Shown: positions 24,195 to 40,438, counted from the first letter of the stretch. The stretch: DNA of 64,000 nucleotides from Natronosporangium hydrolyticum (GCF_016925615.1 NZ_CP070499.1:3658001-3722000), one strand, 5' to 3'. Notes: generated by a model from the letters alone, not told the origin. A program made the numbers and translations.

Positions 24195-27100
24195 TTACCC
24201 CAGGTGTGGTCGGGCCGCCGGGTTCGGCGTGTGGGCCGGGGTGACCGCCAACGCCTCCAGCGCACACTGGATCGCCCGGGACAATTGCGGGTCCCGACCC
24301 GCCACATAGTCCTGCGGTGTGATCTCCACCTCGATGTCCGGGTCAGTGCCGTAGTTCTCGACCCGCCAGCCAACGTCGTCGAAGGCGAACGAGAACTCCG
24401 GCTGGGTGGTCATCGTGCCGTCGGCGAGCAGGTGCCGCGGCCAGATCCCGACCACCCCACCCCAGGTACGCTTGCCTACCAGCGGCCCGAGCCCGAGCTG
24501 TTTGAACGCGTGGCTGAAGATGTCGCCATCGGAGCCCGCATCCTCATTGGTCACCGCAACCAGCGGCCCGCGGGGGGACTCGTCCGGGTAGGGCGACGGC
24601 TCCCCCCACCGGGAGAAGTTGTACGCCAGCCGGCGCCGGGCGAGCTTCTGCAGCAGCAGCCCGGAGACGTGTCCACCACCGTTGTTGCGGACATCCACCA
24701 ACAGCGCCTCCCGGTCCAGCTCCGTCAAGAACCCCCGGTGGAACTCCGCGTAGCCGACCGCGCTCATGTCCGGTACGTGCAGGTAGCCGACCCGGCCATC
24801 GGTCTGCTCGTGGACCCACTGACGGTTGGCCGCCACCCAGTCCCGGTAGCGGGGTGGCCGCTCGTCGGGCAGCGCCCGCACCGTGGCCCGCCAGGGCGGG
24901 TCGTCGCCTCGACGCAGCGTCACCTCGACCTCTTGTTCGGCCTGGTTGACCAGCAGCCGGGCCGGAGTCAGCTCGGCGCTCACCGGGGTGCCGTTGATCG
25001 CCAACACCTCGTCGCCGGGGCGGACGTCCACGCCGGGTCGGTGGAACGCGCTGGTCCGGTCGGCTTCCCACGGGTCACCCGCCAGCAGCCGGTCGATCCG
25101 GTAGCCGGCGCCAGGTCCGGCCGGCGCCCAGTCCACCCCCAGGTAGCCCTGCCGCCACTGCGGACTCGGCCGGTAGGCGCCGCCGAACTCGTACGCGTGG
25201 GAGGTGCCGAGTTCGCCCTGCAGCTCCCACAGCAGGTCGGAGAATTCCGACCGGGTGGCGACCTGGTCTACCAGCGGCAGATAGCGTTGGTAGACCGCTT
25301 CCCAGTCGACGCCGCTCATGTCCTCGTCCCAGAAGTTCTCCCGCTGCAGCCGCCACGCCTCCCGGAACATCTGCCGCCACTCGGCGCCGGGCCGCACCGA
25401 CACCTTTACCCGGTCCAGGTCGACCCAGCCGCTGCGCCGCCCCGGCCCGTCGGTCTCGGCGGCCCGGTCGGCCTCCTCCAGTTTGGTGCCTGCTTTGACC
25501 ACGCGCAGCCGGTCGTCGGCGCGGTAGAGCAGGGTCTTGCCGTCGGGGCTGAGCCAGAAGTCGGAAAGCCCGCCAGCGAGTCGATCTCGCTCCCCTGTGG
25601 TCAGGTCGTACATCTCCAGCGTCTGCTCGGCCTCCGGTCCGGCGAGCACGCTGCGGTCCGCCACTCCGACCACCGGCCGGGACGAGAAGAGCACCTTCTC
25701 CCGGGTGCCGGCCACCCGCTCGTACCGACCTTCGGGCACGGGAACGGGCACCACTCGCCGGTCGATCCCGGCCAGGTCGATCCGGACCTGCGGGGGCGCG
25801 TCGGAGCTGTCGGCGGAGTCCGGGTCGCCGCCGGCTGCGGCGCCCGCCCCGGCCAGCGGCTCCACCCGGGGCAGGAACGGCGGGGGTGCGTCGGCCCGCA
25901 GCGTGATCGCGTACGGCCGGGAGCCCATCGGGAACCCCAGGTCGAACTGGAGCTCGTCGTAGGTGGGGTTGAAGGTGCGTTTGCCGATGAAGTAGAGGTA
26001 CCGCCCGGCCGGGTCGAAGGCCGGCCGGTAGTCGCGCAGGACCGGCTGGGTCGCCAGCACCGGCTCCTCACCCGGGCGGGCCAGTTTGATTGCTGTGGTA
26101 CGCGGGCCGGTGGCGTAGGTGTAGGCGAGCCACCCACCATCCGGTGACCAGGCCAGGTCCTCGATCGTGCCGTACCGGCTGTGGTCGACCGTGGTGACGG
26201 TCGCCGGCTCCGGCCGCAGATCCACCAGCAACAGCTCGTGCCGGTGGTTGGCGATCGCGATCAGCGCCTCGGTGGGCGAGGCCGCTAGCTCCCGCGCCCG
26301 GCCGATGTCGAGTCCGGTCAGCGGCTGCGCCGTGGCGGCGGCGGCCTCGGCGGCGGCGAAGACCACGAGCGACTCCTGGTCGGACTGGTCGCTGGCGGCC
26401 GCCACCAACCGTTCGCCATCGGCGAGGTGGGTGAGCAGCCGGTAGCGCACCCCGTCCCGTTCACCGTGCTGATGCACCGGGCCGGCGAAGGGGCCGAAGG
26501 TGAACGCCTTACCCCGAGTGGTGATCGCCACCTGTGACCCGTCGGCGGCCAGGGTCACCGTGTCGAGGTGCTCCCGAGCCGCCACGAACTGCCGGTTCCG
26601 CTGGGTCCGGGAGCTGGCCAGCGTGACCGGTAGCTCCCGGCCGCCGGCGGCCGGGTCGAGCAGGTACAGCCGGGCCCCGGCGGTGTAGACCAGCCGGTCG
26701 CCGTCGCCGCTGAGGCCGCGGGCGTAGTAGTCGGTGTGGTCGGTGTGCCGGCGCAGGTCCTCCCCTGCCGGGGTGCAGGAGTAGACGTTGCCCACCCCTT
26801 CGTGGTCGGCGAGGAAGTAGATCCGGTCCCCCACCCAGCACGGGTCCGCGAGGTTGCCGGGTAGCCGCAGCAGCCGCTGGAACTCGCCGCTGCCGGCCGG
26901 GTCGACCCACAGGTCGCCCACCTGGCCGCCGCGGTACCGCTTCCACCGGGCCGGGTCGTCGACGTGCCGGCCGATCACCACCCCGCCGGCCGGGCCGTGG
27001 CTGATCGCCGACGCCGGCCCGAGCGGCAGCCGCCGCGGCAGCCCACCCGCCGGGTCCACCCGGTGCAGCCACCGCTCCCGCCGGAACGGCAGGTTGCCGT

Positions 27101-27428
27101 CGGTGGCGTAGAGGACCGCGCCGTCGGCCGGGTCGAACCCGGCGACGCTCAACTGGCCACCCTGGTGGGTGACGCGTTCAGCCACGCCGCCGGCGGCCGG
27201 CATCACGTAGACATCCGGGGTCCCCTCGTCCCGACCGACGAAGGCGAGCAGCTGCCCGTCCTGGCTCAGCCTCGGCCCGGACGCCTCGGCCACGCCGCTG
27301 GTCAGCCGCCATGCCCGCCCGCCGCCGGTCGACGCCAGCCACAGGTCGTCGTCGCAGCTGAACACGATGTGCTCGCCGGCGATGGTGGGGGTCCGCAGGT
27401 AGCCGGTGTCGGCACGGGGCTCGGGCAT
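24195..27428 (-). CDS. tricorn-type S41 protease
   Basis: A 1077-aa enzyme matching the tricorn core plan: two beta-propeller regions over the first roughly 650 residues, a helical bundle, a PDZ domain (GYRIDRLL, then [13 protein letters not shown]) and an S41 serine-protease domain. The catalytic region has [15 protein letters not shown] with the nucleophile Ser and [12 protein letters not shown]. Tricorn trims peptides released by the proteasome to short fragments. ATG at 27428 follows GGAGGACA; an in-frame extension upstream is not needed. No signal peptide, so cytosolic. Divergent from xfp. Confidence 0.93.
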   Translation of the reverse strand: MPEPRADTGYLRTPTIAGEHIVFSCDDDLWLASTGGGRAWRLTSGVAEASGPRLSQDGQLLAFVGRDEGTPDVYVMPAAGGVAERVTHQGGQLSVAGFDPADGAVLYATDGNLPFRRERWLHRVDPAGGLPRRLPLGPASAISHGPAGGVVIGRHVDDPARWKRYRGGQVGDLWVDPAGSGEFQRLLRLPGNLADPCWVGDRIYFLADHEGVGNVYSCTPAGEDLRRHTDHTDYYARGLSGDGDRLVYTAGARLYLLDPAAGGRELPVTLASSRTQRNRQFVAAREHLDTVTLAADGSQVAITTRGKAFTFGPFAGPVHQHGERDGVRYRLLTHLADGERLVAAASDQSDQESLVVFAAAEAAAATAQPLTGLDIGRARELAASPTEALIAIANHRHELLLVDLRPEPATVTTVDHSRYGTIEDLAWSPDGGWLAYTYATGPRTTAIKLARPGEEPVLATQPVLRDYRPAFDPAGRYLYFIGKRTFNPTYDELQFDLGFPMGSRPYAITLRADAPPPFLPRVEPLAGAGAAAGGDPDSADSSDAPPQVRIDLAGIDRRVVPVPVPEGRYERVAGTREKVLFSSRPVVGVADRSVLAGPEAEQTLEMYDLTTGERDRLAGGLSDFWLSPDGKTLLYRADDRLRVVKAGTKLEEADRAAETDGPGRRSGWVDLDRVKVSVRPGAEWRQMFREAWRLQRENFWDEDMSGVDWEAVYQRYLPLVDQVATRSEFSDLLWELQGELGTSHAYEFGGAYRPSPQWRQGYLGVDWAPAGPGAGYRIDRLLAGDPWEADRTSAFHRPGVDVRPGDEVLAINGTPVSAELTPARLLVNQAEQEVEVTLRRGDDPPWRATVRALPDERPPRYRDWVAANRQWVHEQTDGRVGYLHVPDMSAVGYAEFHRGFLTELDREALLVDVRNNGGGHVSGLLLQKLARRRLAYNFSRWGEPSPYPDESPRGPLVAVTNEDAGSDGDIFSHAFKQLGLGPLVGKRTWGGVVGIWPRHLLADGTMTTQPEFSFAFDDVGWRVENYGTDPDIEVEITPQDYVAGRDPQLSRAIQCALEALAVTPAHTPNPAARPHLG

Positions 27429-27512
27429 CGGGTGTCCTCCGTGTTCCGGTCGGTCCGAGAACGGTTTTCCTACCCTACGCGGTGTCACCGGATAAGGTGG
27501 GTGGCCCGAACC

Positions 27513-27526
27513 GGGACCTAAGTCCA
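27513..27526. promoter_or_regulatory. DosR-box-like palindrome upstream of phosphoketolase
   Basis: GGGACCTAAGTCCA agrees at 12 of 14 positions with the DosR/DevR core GGGACTnnAGTCCC. It ends 36 nt before the xfp start and the nearby genes (USP, DevS-like kinase) suit a hypoxia regulon. It also resembles a decayed arm of the GACCTAGGTCCATG repeats in this window, so identity is unsettled. Confidence 0.4.
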
Positions 27527-27562
27527 TGGTTGGCCGCACTGGCATCGGGGAGACTGACCGAC

Positions 27563-29922
27563 ATGGAGACCGCAACCAAACCGCTGACCGAGGCTGAGCT
27601 GCAGGCGATCGACGCGTATTGGCGGGCCGCCAATTATCTGACGGTCGGCCAGATCTACCTGCTGGACAACCCACTGCTGCGACAGCCGCTGCAACCGTCG
27701 GACATCAAGCCCCGGCTGTTGGGGCACTGGGGCACCAGCCCGGGCCTCAACTTGATCTACGCCCACCTCAACCGGGCCATCGTCGCCCACGATCTGGACA
27801 TGATCTACGTAACCGGCCCGGGGCACGGCGGGCCGGCGTTGGTGGCGAACACCTGGCTCGAGGGGACCTACAGCGAGCTGTACCCGTCGGTGAGCCTGGA
27901 CGAGGCCGGTATGGCCCAGCTGTTCCGGCAGTTCTCCTTCCCCGGCGGCATTCCCAGCCACGTCGCACCCGAGGTGCCCGGCTCCATCCACGAGGGCGGC
28001 GAGCTGGGGTATTCGCTGTCGCACGCGTACGGTGCCGCCTTCGACAATCCGGACCTGATCGTCGCCTGCGTGGTCGGCGACGGTGAGGCGGAGACCGGTC
28101 CGCTAGCCGGCAGCTGGTTGGCGAACACCTTCCTCAGCCCGGTCCGGGACGGGGCGGTGCTGCCGATCCTGCACCTCAACGGCTACAAGATCGCCAACCC
28201 GACGGTGCTGGCCCGGATCCCCGAGGACGACCTGCTGGCGATGATGCGGGGGTACGGCTACGAACCGTACGTGGTCGCGGGTGACGACCCGGTCGAGGTG
28301 CACCAGCGGCTGGCTGCGGTGCTGGAGCAGTCGCTGGCGGAGATCACCGAGATCCAGCGGGCGGCCCGGGCCACCGGCGCCCACGCCCGGCCCCGCTGGC
28401 CCATGATCATCCTGCGTACGCCGAAGGGGTGGACCGGCCCGCGGGAGGTCGACGGGCTCCAGGTCGAGGACACCTGGCGCTCCCACCAGGTGCCGCTGGG
28501 CAAGGTGCGCACCGACCCGGAGCAGCTCGCCGAGCTCGAGCGGTGGCTGCGCTCCTACCGGCCGGAGGAGCTGTTCGACGCGACCGGCGCCCCCGTCGCC
28601 GAGCTGCGCGACCTGCCGCCGACCGGCGAGCGGCGGATGAGCGCCAACCCGCACGCCAACGGCGGGGTGCTGCGCCGCGACCTGGTGCTGCCGGACTTCC
28701 GGGATTACGGAGTCGGGGTCACCCGGCACGGGGGTGGGCTCGCCGAGGCCACCCGGGTGCTCGGCGAATGGGTCCGCGACGTCATCCGCGCCAACCCGGA
28801 CCGGTTCCGGCTGTTCGGCCCGGACGAGGTGGCCTCGAACCGGCTGGGGGCCGCGTTCGAGGTGACCGACCGGGCGTTCACCGCCAGCATCGAGGAGACC
28901 GACGAGCACCTGGCCACGCACGGCCGGGTGGTGGAGGTGCTCTCCGAACACCTGTGTCAGGGCCTACTCGAGGGTTACCTGCTCACCGGCCGGCACGGGC
29001 TCTTCACCAGCTACGAGGCGTTCATCCACATCGTCGACTCGATGTTCAACCAGCACGCCAAGTGGTTGAAGGTCACCAACCACATCCCGTGGCGGGCGCC
29101 GATCGCGTCGTTGACCTACCTGCTCTCCAGCCACGTCTGGCGGCAGGACCACAATGGCTTCTCGCACCAGGACCCGGGCTTCATCGATCACGTCATCAAC
29201 AAGAAGGCCGAGGTGGTGCGGGTCTACCTGCCGCCGGACGCCAACACCCTGCTGTCGGTGATGGACCACTGTCTACGCAGCCGGCAGTACGTCAACGTGG
29301 TGGTCGCCGGCAAGAACGAACAGCCCACCTGGCTGGACATGGACACCGCGGTGCGGCACTGCCAGCGGGGTCTGGGGATCTGGGAGTGGGCCAGCAGCGA
29401 CGACGGTGGACAGCCGGATGTGGTGCTCGCCTGCGCCGGTGACGTGCCGACGATGGAGACGCTCGCCGCAGTCGACCTGCTGCGCCAGCACCTGCCGCAG
29501 CTGAAGGTGCGGGTGGTGAACGTGGTGAACCTGATGCGGTTGCAGCCGGAGAGCGAACACCCGCACGGGCTGCCGGACGCCCAGTTCGACACCGTCTTCA
29601 CCACCGACCGGCCGATCATCTTCGCGTTCCACGGCTACCCGTGGCTGATCCACCGGCTCACCTACCGCCGGACCAACCACGACAACCTGCACGTCCGTGG
29701 CTACAAGGAGGAGGGCACCACCACCACGCCGTTCGACATGGTGATGCTCAACGATCTGGACCGGTTCCACCTGGTGATCGACGTCATCGACCGGGTGCCC
29801 GGGCTGGGGCCGGCCGCCGCCGGGCTGCGGCAGGCGATGGTCGACGCCCGGCACGAGTGCCGCGAATACACCCGGCGGCACGGCGAGGACCACCCCCGGG
29901 TCCGCGACTGGGTCTGGCCCTC

Positions 29923-29926
<4 letters not shown>
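27563..29926 (+). CDS. xfp: xylulose-5-phosphate/fructose-6-phosphate phosphoketolase
   Basis: A 787-aa thiamine-diphosphate enzyme, normal length. Visible motifs: [18 protein letters not shown] near 45-65, the TPP/metal motif [14 protein letters not shown], and [20 protein letters not shown] in the second half. It cleaves ketose phosphates with phosphate to acetyl phosphate plus an aldose phosphate. The ATG at 27563 is preferred over an upstream start at 27482, as homologues begin near this point and GGGGAGA precedes it. Acetate kinase follows with a 4-nt overlap, so acetyl phosphate can be turned directly to ATP and acetate. Confidence 0.96.
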
Positions 29927-31059
<1,133 letters not shown>

Positions 31060-31092
31060 CGGCGGGCCGGTTCCGGGAGAGATGCTGTCGGT

Positions 31093-35008
<3,916 letters not shown>

Positions 35009-35011
35009 TGA

Positions 35012-35596
35012 TCACCGGTCACTGGTGCGGGAGTCGTCGCCGGCCCGGGTCCGGGCGCGTAGCTGGGTCGCGGCGCTGCCCCCGTCACCGCCGCGCCGGT
35101 TGTAGGGGAGCTTCGCCAGCAGCGCCCCCATCGCGCAGGTGTTGGTGAGCGCGGCCACCACCAGGCCGGCGCCGACCAGCCCGGCCAGGTAGCGCAGCGG
35201 CGGCAGCCACACGCTGGCGACGATCGCCGCCAGCACGATTCCGCCGGCGACCAGCCGCACCTGCCGTTCCAGCGCCCACCTGGGTTTCCCGCGGACCACC
35301 GGGGCGCCGGCGGCGACCCAGGAAGCCATGCCCCCAGCCATCACCTCGGCACCGCCGTGCCCGGCCTCGGTCAGTTTGCGGCACGCCTGGTCTGCCCGGC
35401 TGCCGGAGTGACAGACCAGCACCAGCTGCCCGCCGGCGTCGGTGACGATCTGCTGTAGGTGGTCGTCGACCTGGTCCAGCGGCAGGTTGATCGCGCCGGC
35501 TATGTGCGCGGTCTCGAACTCCGCCGGAGTACGCACATCGACGACCAAGGTGTCCGGGTTCGCTTCGAGCAGCGCCCGCGCGGTCACGACATCCAT
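35012..35596 (-). CDS. rhodanese with C-terminal membrane (DUF2892) segment
   Basis: A 194-aa protein. The rhodanese domain (about 1-105) has VVDVRTPAEFETAHIAGA and the active loop LVCHSGSRA with Cys62. A hydrophobic DUF2892-like part (about 115-165) anchors it in the membrane. It would transfer sulfane sulfur. Its ATG overlaps the stop of the preceding MBL-rhodanese gene as TGATG; GGAGG precedes. The order MBL-rhodanese, rhodanese, SulP matches sulfide-detoxification operons of the CstR type. Confidence 0.88.
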   Translation of the reverse strand: MDVVTARALLEANPDTLVVDVRTPAEFETAHIAGAINLPLDQVDDHLQQIVTDAGGQLVLVCHSGSRADQACRKLTEAGHGGAEVMAGGMASWVAAGAPVVRGKPRWALERQVRLVAGGIVLAAIVASVWLPPLRYLAGLVGAGLVVAALTNTCAMGALLAKLPYNRRGGDGGSAATQLRARTRAGDDSRTSDR

Positions 35597-36918
35597 CACG
35601 CCGCCACCTCCTCGGCTCCGGCTCCGGTCAGGACCACCGGGTGGTATCCCGCCCGCCGCAACAGGCTCGCCCCGATCGCGGCGCGGCGGCCGCTGCCGCA
35701 CACCACCAGCACCGGGCGAGCCGGGTCCAGCTGTTTCGGGATCCCGGCTTCGGCCAGGTCGGGCAGGAACCGTTCGACCGCACCGGGCAACGGCAGCTGG
35801 GCCCGTTCGGCGGGCATCCGGACATCGAGGGTCTGGCTGTCCGGTTCGGCGCGGTGCCGGCGGGCACCGGCGACATCGACGGTGGCGACCGGCGTGGTGG
35901 TAGCGCCGGTCAGGTCGCGGACCACCCCCTGGACGGTGTCGATGCCGAGCTGCGCCAGCTGCGTCACCGCCTCGGCGGTGTCCTGCTCCGGCTCCGCGAC
36001 CAGCACCAGCGGCGCCTGGTAGGGCAGCAGCCAGCCGACCCAGCTGCCGAAGTCGTCGCCCATGCTGATCGTCACCGACTCCGGCAGGACACCGGTCGCC
36101 TGCGCGGCGACCGGGCGGATGTCGACCACCCGGGTTTCGGCGGGGAGGTCGGCGAGATCGGCCACGGCCAGCTCAGGCACGGTGGTCGCGGGCATCGGTG
36201 GCGCGCCGTGCAGGTTGGTCGGGCCCATGTACTGGTAGAAGGCGGGGATCGGCTGCGGCGCGGCGAGCAGTTGATCGGCGAAGCGTTCCATCTCGCCGAT
36301 GGCGAGCAGCGGGTTCTGGTCGAGTTCGTCGCCGATGGTGGAGGTGAAGCGGCCGGCGCCGGTGGTGGTGCAGAACGACCCTTCGCCGTGAGTGGGGTAG
36401 AGACCGACCTGCCGGGGCAGCGCGGCGAGCCGGTGCAGGGAACCGTGCTGCAGCCGCGCCAGCGTCCGGGCGCGGGCCGGGCCGAGCAGGTCGGGCCGGC
36501 CGGCGGCGGCGACCAGCAGGCTGCCGCCGGAGAAGACGGCGACCGGCTCGCCCTCGATCGAGACGAGGTAGCTGGTGTGTTCCGGGGTGTGGCCCGGCGT
36601 GTGGATCGGCTTGATGGTCAACCCGCCACTCTTGATCTCCTCGTGATGGAACGCCGGCGTGTGGGGGTAGACCGCCGCGGCCGCTGCCGGCAGCACCAGT
36701 TCGGCGCCGGTTCGCCGGGCCGCGTGCTCGCCGCCGGAGACGTAGTCGTTGTGCAGGTGGGTTTCGAGGACGAACCGCAGCTCGACATCGCGGGCGGCCG
36801 CGGCGGCCAGGAACCGGTCGATGTCCCGCTGCGGGTCGATGAGGACGGCTTGGCCGTCATGGATCAACAGGTAGGTCTGGTCCCCCAACCCGGGGGTGCG
36901 GAACGACATCAGCTCCAT
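35596..36918 (-). CDS. MBL-fold persulfide-dioxygenase-like protein with two rhodanese domains (CstB-like)
   Basis: A 440-aa protein. The metallo-beta-lactamase part (about 1-240) has LETHLHNDYVSGG with His54, His56 and Asp58, and PIHTPGHTPEH, the metal ligands of ETHE1-like dioxygenases. Two rhodanese domains follow: the first (about 255-335) lacks a catalytic Cys, the second (about 345-435) has LVVCGSGRRAA with the Cys. S. aureus CstB is built alike and oxidises persulfide to thiosulfate. ATG at 36918 follows GAGGAGGAG. It is first in the operon and divergent from a CstR-like repressor. Confidence 0.88.
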   Translation of the reverse strand: MELMSFRTPGLGDQTYLLIHDGQAVLIDPQRDIDRFLAAAAARDVELRFVLETHLHNDYVSGGEHAARRTGAELVLPAAAAAVYPHTPAFHHEEIKSGGLTIKPIHTPGHTPEHTSYLVSIEGEPVAVFSGGSLLVAAAGRPDLLGPARARTLARLQHGSLHRLAALPRQVGLYPTHGEGSFCTTTGAGRFTSTIGDELDQNPLLAIGEMERFADQLLAAPQPIPAFYQYMGPTNLHGAPPMPATTVPELAVADLADLPAETRVVDIRPVAAQATGVLPESVTISMGDDFGSWVGWLLPYQAPLVLVAEPEQDTAEAVTQLAQLGIDTVQGVVRDLTGATTTPVATVDVAGARRHRAEPDSQTLDVRMPAERAQLPLPGAVERFLPDLAEAGIPKQLDPARPVLVVCGSGRRAAIGASLLRRAGYHPVVLTGAGAEEVAA

Positions 36919-36922
36919 CTGA

Positions 36923-37366
<444 letters not shown>

Positions 37367-37404
37367 CCGCCCGCCTTCCTTGCCGGGCAGTCGAGGCTGC
37401 GGCG

Positions 37405-37445
37405 CGACTCTGCTGGCCGATCGAGCCACTTAGCCGGCAGAGTCG
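37405..37445. terminator. bidirectional hairpin between convergent genes
   Basis: CGACTCTGCTGGC and, 15 nt on, GCCGGCAGAGTCG pair at 12 of 13 positions. It lies between the ends of the CstR-like gene and the FMN-binding gene. Confidence 0.6.
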
Positions 37446-37451
37446 GATAGC

Positions 37452-37925
37452 TCAGCCCGGGGCGGAGCCGTTGGACCGCTCCACCGAGCCCCGCGCCCAG
37501 TCATCGGCCGCGGCCTCGAGTACGAAGCCGGTTACCAGATCCGCGCCGACCGTGATCACGCGATCCATCTCCCGGTCCACCCAGGGGCGTAGCCGGCTCC
37601 GGTAGTGCCCGGCGGCGACCGGGTCGGCGACGATCCGGGCGACTCCAGTCACCACCACGCTCCAGCCCAGGTGCGCCACCGGGTCGATCGCGTCCGCCTG
37701 GTAGGCGACCACCACCCCACGTTCGGCGGCGACGCTGATCGCGGCCCCGGCCTGGCTCCGGATGATCACCTGCTCGCCGTCGAGCAGATGGTTGACCGGG
37801 CGGATCGCCGGCAGCGCGCGATCGGTGAAGACCAGCCGCCCCATCGGGGCGCTACCCAGCCGCCGCAACGCTTCCTGGCGGCTGAGCTGCCGCATGGCAC
37901 GGGGTTCGGGCTCGACGGTGGTCAC
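37452..37925 (-). CDS. pyridoxamine-5'-phosphate-oxidase-like FMN-binding protein
   Basis: A 157-aa split-barrel protein. It opens with LSRQEALRRLGSAPMGRLVF, then PAIRPVNHLLDGEQVIIRS, VAYQADAID and WSVVVTGVARIV, the pattern of the large actinobacterial PNPOx-like family that binds FMN, F420 or haem. Function is unknown; some members are stress or DosR-regulated. GTG start with a weak AGGATGAT site. It is convergent with the CstR-like gene. Confidence 0.8.
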   Translation of the reverse strand: MTTVEPEPRAMRQLSRQEALRRLGSAPMGRLVFTDRALPAIRPVNHLLDGEQVIIRSQAGAAISVAAERGVVVAYQADAIDPVAHLGWSVVVTGVARIVADPVAAGHYRSRLRPWVDREMDRVITVGADLVTGFVLEAAADDWARGSVERSNGSAPG

Positions 37926-38071
37926 GCGGGATCATCCTCTGGTCAGCACGGGTGGGGAGTCGGCCGCGACCGAGTCGCCGCGGCAGACCCCCATTAACCC
38001 GGTTGCCGGACCCTGGTGGGCAGTGCCGAAGGTCCCGTCTTTACCGGCCAGCGGTCCCCGCCCGGCGCGAG

Positions 38072-38377
38072 CTACCAGGATGCCTTGCGGATACCGGGGA
38101 GTTGCCCCCGTAGCGCCGCGTCACGGAACCGGATCCGGGACAGCCCGAACCGGGTGAGTACCCCGCGTGGGCGCCCGTCGACTACGTCCCGGGAGCGCAG
38201 CCGAACTGGGCTGGAGTCTCGCGGTAGCCGGGACAGCCGGCGCACCGCCGCGGCGCGGTCCGCCGGATCGGTCTGCGGACTCCGGATGGTTTCTTTCAGC
38301 TCGGTGCGCCGGGCCGCGTACTGGGCGACCAGCTCCTCGCGGCGGGCCTGCCGGCTGCGGAGACTACGGCGGGCCAT
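38072..38377 (-). CDS. rpsN: ribosomal protein S14, zinc-independent form
   Basis: A 101-aa S14 of the long type without the Cys zinc ribbon: it contains no cysteine. Signature residues are RDAALRGQLPGIRKASW at the end and GRPRGVLTRFGLSRIRFR. Such C-minus paralogues replace the zinc form when zinc is scarce. It is the last gene of rpmB-rpmG-rpsN, joined to rpmG by a TGATG overlap. Control by the Zur box at 38809 is very likely. The 146 nt beyond it, up to 37926, hold no gene I can see. Confidence 0.95.
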   Translation of the reverse strand: MARRSLRSRQARREELVAQYAARRTELKETIRSPQTDPADRAAAVRRLSRLPRDSSPVRLRSRDVVDGRPRGVLTRFGLSRIRFRDAALRGQLPGIRKASW

Positions 38378-38544
38378 CAGCGCTCCTCCCGGAACTCGAC
38401 GTGCCGGCGTACCACCGGGTCGTACTTGCGCAGCACCAACCGGTCCGGGTCGTTGCGCCGGTTCTTGCGGGTTACGTAGGTGTAGCCGGTACCGGCGGTG
38501 CTGCGCAGTTTGACGATGGGGCGGATGTCGGTGGCGCGGGCCAT
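38377..38544 (-). CDS. rpmG: ribosomal protein L33, zinc-independent form
   Basis: A 55-aa L33: [19 protein letters not shown], then [21 protein letters not shown] (shown in part). There are no Cys residues, in contrast to the zinc-ribbon L33. Both ends overlap neighbours as TGATG, giving tight coupling within the zinc-starvation operon. Confidence 0.95.
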   Translation of the reverse strand: MARATDIRPIVKLRSTAGTGYTYVTRKNRRNDPDRLVLRKYDPVVRRHVEFREER

Positions 38545-38780
38545 CAGACCTTCTTTCCGGCCGCGCGCATCCTGGCGACGACCTTTTCGATGCCGTCGCG
38601 GTCGATGGTGCGCAGGGCCTTGGTGGTGACCTTCAAGGTGATCCACCGCCGCTCCGAGGGCAGCCAGAACCGGCGACGGTGCAGGTTCGGCACCCAGGTA
38701 CGGCGGGTGCGGCGATGAGAGTGCGACACCCGGTTGCCGAAGCTCGGTTCGGCGCCGGTGACGTCACAGCGTCGGGACAT
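38544..38780 (-). CDS. rpmB: ribosomal protein L28, zinc-starvation paralogue
   Basis: A 78-aa L28: [20 protein letters not shown], then [18 protein letters not shown]. Only one Cys remains, so the CxxC zinc pairs are gone. First gene of the minus-strand operon; ATG follows AAGGAGG. The start is 29 nt from the Zur box, which is shared with the divergent cobW gene. Confidence 0.95.
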   Translation of the reverse strand: MSRRCDVTGAEPSFGNRVSHSHRRTRRTWVPNLHRRRFWLPSERRWITLKVTTKALRTIDRDGIEKVVARMRAAGKKV

Positions 38781-38808
38781 GCGATTACCTCCTTCAGCAT
38801 GAGTATAA

Positions 38809-38823
38809 TGACAACCGTTTTCA
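38809..38823. promoter_or_regulatory. Zur box in the divergent rpmB/cobW promoter
   Basis: TGACAACCGTTTTCA pairs at six of seven positions around its centre and fits the actinobacterial Zur consensus TGAAAATnATTTTCA. It stands between two zinc-starvation transcripts, which makes the assignment strong. Confidence 0.85.
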
Positions 38824-38841
38824 ACTGTCGAAGGGAGTGCC

Positions 38842-40149
38842 ATGCCCCGCCCGGTCGCCCCAACCGCGACACCCACCGCGGCCGCCGCCGACCTGCGCCC
38901 AGCGGTCACCGTGCTATCCGGCTTCTCAGCCGACGCCGCAGCCGCCGTCGCCACCGCGCTGCTCGCCCATGACCAACGGCTGCTGCTGGTCAGCCACGAC
39001 ATCTCCCAGGTCTGCGCGGGCACCGTCCGCCGGACCGTCCGCGACCACGCGGGAGTACGCGAAGACGAGCGAGTCGAGCTGGTACACGGCTGCCTCTCCT
39101 GCACGCTGCGGGAAGATGTGCTGCCGACCCTGGTCCGGCTGGCCCGCGAGCACCCCGACCGGGACCAGGTGCTGCTGCTGCCGTCGGCGCTGGAGCCGGA
39201 GGCGGTCGCGGTCGCCGCCGGCTGGTGCCTGGTAGACGGTGCCCCGGTCGCCGACGCTGTCCGTTTCGACTCCTACCTGACGGTGGTTGACGCGCAACGG
39301 CTGATGGCGGACCTCACCAGCAGCGACGACCTGATCCACCGGAATCTGCACGCCGCCCCGGACGATCGTCGGTCGGTCGCCGACGTCGTCTGCCGCCAGC
39401 TCGAGTACGCGGACACGGTGCTGCTGTGGGGCGAGGCGCCCGAGGGCCGCTTCGAGACCGCCCGACTGGCAGTGTTGCTGGAGCGACTGGTGCCGTGGGC
39501 CGAGCAGTTGGCCGCCGCCGACTCGCCCGGCGAGTCGCTGCTAGCCCGGCTGCGGCTGCCTCGGCGGCACGACCCGGACACGCCCGGCGTCCTCGCCCGG
39601 GGCCTTGAGGGTTACCGGGTCGGCCGGCACGAGCCCGCCCCCGACTGCGGGGTGGTCGCCACGGTGTTCCGCACCCGCCGCCCGTTCCACCCGCAGCGCC
39701 TCCACGACGCGCTGGAGCAGGTGACCGGCGACGCGCTGCGCAGCCGCGGCCACCTGTGGCTGGCCAGCCAGCCCGAGCTGGTCATCGGCTGGGAGTCGGC
39801 CGGCGGCGGGATCAGCATGGGATCGCTCGGCCAATGGTTGGCCACGGTGCCGACCGACCAGTGGGGGGAGGCGTCCGCGCTGCGGCGGCTCACCGCCACC
39901 GTCGACTGGGACCCCTACTACGGCGACCGCAGCAGCCTGCTCGCCTTCATCGGTCTGGATCTCGACCCGGCAGCCCTCCACTCCACACTGGAGTCCTGCC
40001 TGGTCACCGACGACGAACTCGCGCTCGGCGAGCAGGCGTGGCGAGACTTCCCGGACCCCTTCGCCGGTTGCTTCGACGCCGACAGCACCACCGACACCGA
40101 GACCGACACCGACACCGACACCGACACCGAGACAGCGACGAGGAGCTGA
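38842..40149 (+). CDS. CobW/COG0523-like protein with degenerate P-loop
   Basis: A 435-aa member of the COG0523 metallochaperone group. It has the metal motif form [11 protein letters not shown] (usual GCICCTLRED) near residue 92, a middle part with [12 protein letters not shown], and the CobW C-terminal domain ([10 protein letters not shown], then [20 protein letters not shown]). The GTP-binding Walker A, usually GFLGAGKTT, reads [12 protein letters not shown], so the Lys and Thr are lost. The C-terminal DTETDTDTD tail is low complexity. It lies under the Zur box and is followed by L31. Zinc delivery without GTP hydrolysis, or a regulatory role, is possible. Confidence 0.88.
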   Translation: MPRPVAPTATPTAAAADLRPAVTVLSGFSADAAAAVATALLAHDQRLLLVSHDISQVCAGTVRRTVRDHAGVREDERVELVHGCLSCTLREDVLPTLVRLAREHPDRDQVLLLPSALEPEAVAVAAGWCLVDGAPVADAVRFDSYLTVVDAQRLMADLTSSDDLIHRNLHAAPDDRRSVADVVCRQLEYADTVLLWGEAPEGRFETARLAVLLERLVPWAEQLAAADSPGESLLARLRLPRRHDPDTPGVLARGLEGYRVGRHEPAPDCGVVATVFRTRRPFHPQRLHDALEQVTGDALRSRGHLWLASQPELVIGWESAGGGISMGSLGQWLATVPTDQWGEASALRRLTATVDWDPYYGDRSSLLAFIGLDLDPAALHSTLESCLVTDDELALGEQAWRDFPDPFAGCFDADSTTDTETDTDTDTDTETATRS

Positions 40150-40154
40150 TTCGC

Positions 40155-40400
40155 ATGAAGCCGGACATCCACCCGCGGTACGACTACGTCGTCTACCGGG
40201 ACCGGAGCGCCGAGTTCGCGTTCCTGACCCGGTCCACCGCGACCAGCGACACCACGATCGAATGGCACGACGGCAACACCTACCCGGTCATCGACGTCGA
40301 CATCTCGGCCGCCAGCCACCCATTCTGGACCGGCCGGCGGCGACTCCTCGACAGTGAGGGCCGGGTGGAGAAGTTCCGCAAAAAGTACGGCCAGAGTTGA
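40155..40400 (+). CDS. rpmE2: ribosomal protein L31 type B
   Basis: An 81-aa L31[20 protein letters not shown], then [20 protein letters not shown]. It lacks the zinc Cys of the type A protein. It starts 5 nt after the cobW stop, behind GAGGAG, so it belongs to the same Zur transcript. Together with L28, L33 and S14 this gives four zinc-sparing ribosomal proteins in one locus. Confidence 0.96.
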   Translation: MKPDIHPRYDYVVYRDRSAEFAFLTRSTATSDTTIEWHDGNTYPVIDVDISAASHPFWTGRRRLLDSEGRVEKFRKKYGQS

Positions 40401-40438
40401 CCAGCTAGGCAGGGCCGCCGCCCGGGCAGGCTGGCGGG

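Noticed and set aside
40088-40146. Short GACACC tandem repeat at the end of cobW as a regulatory or mobile repeat
   Set aside because: It is a low-complexity codon repeat (Asp-Thr/Glu-Thr) in the protein tail.
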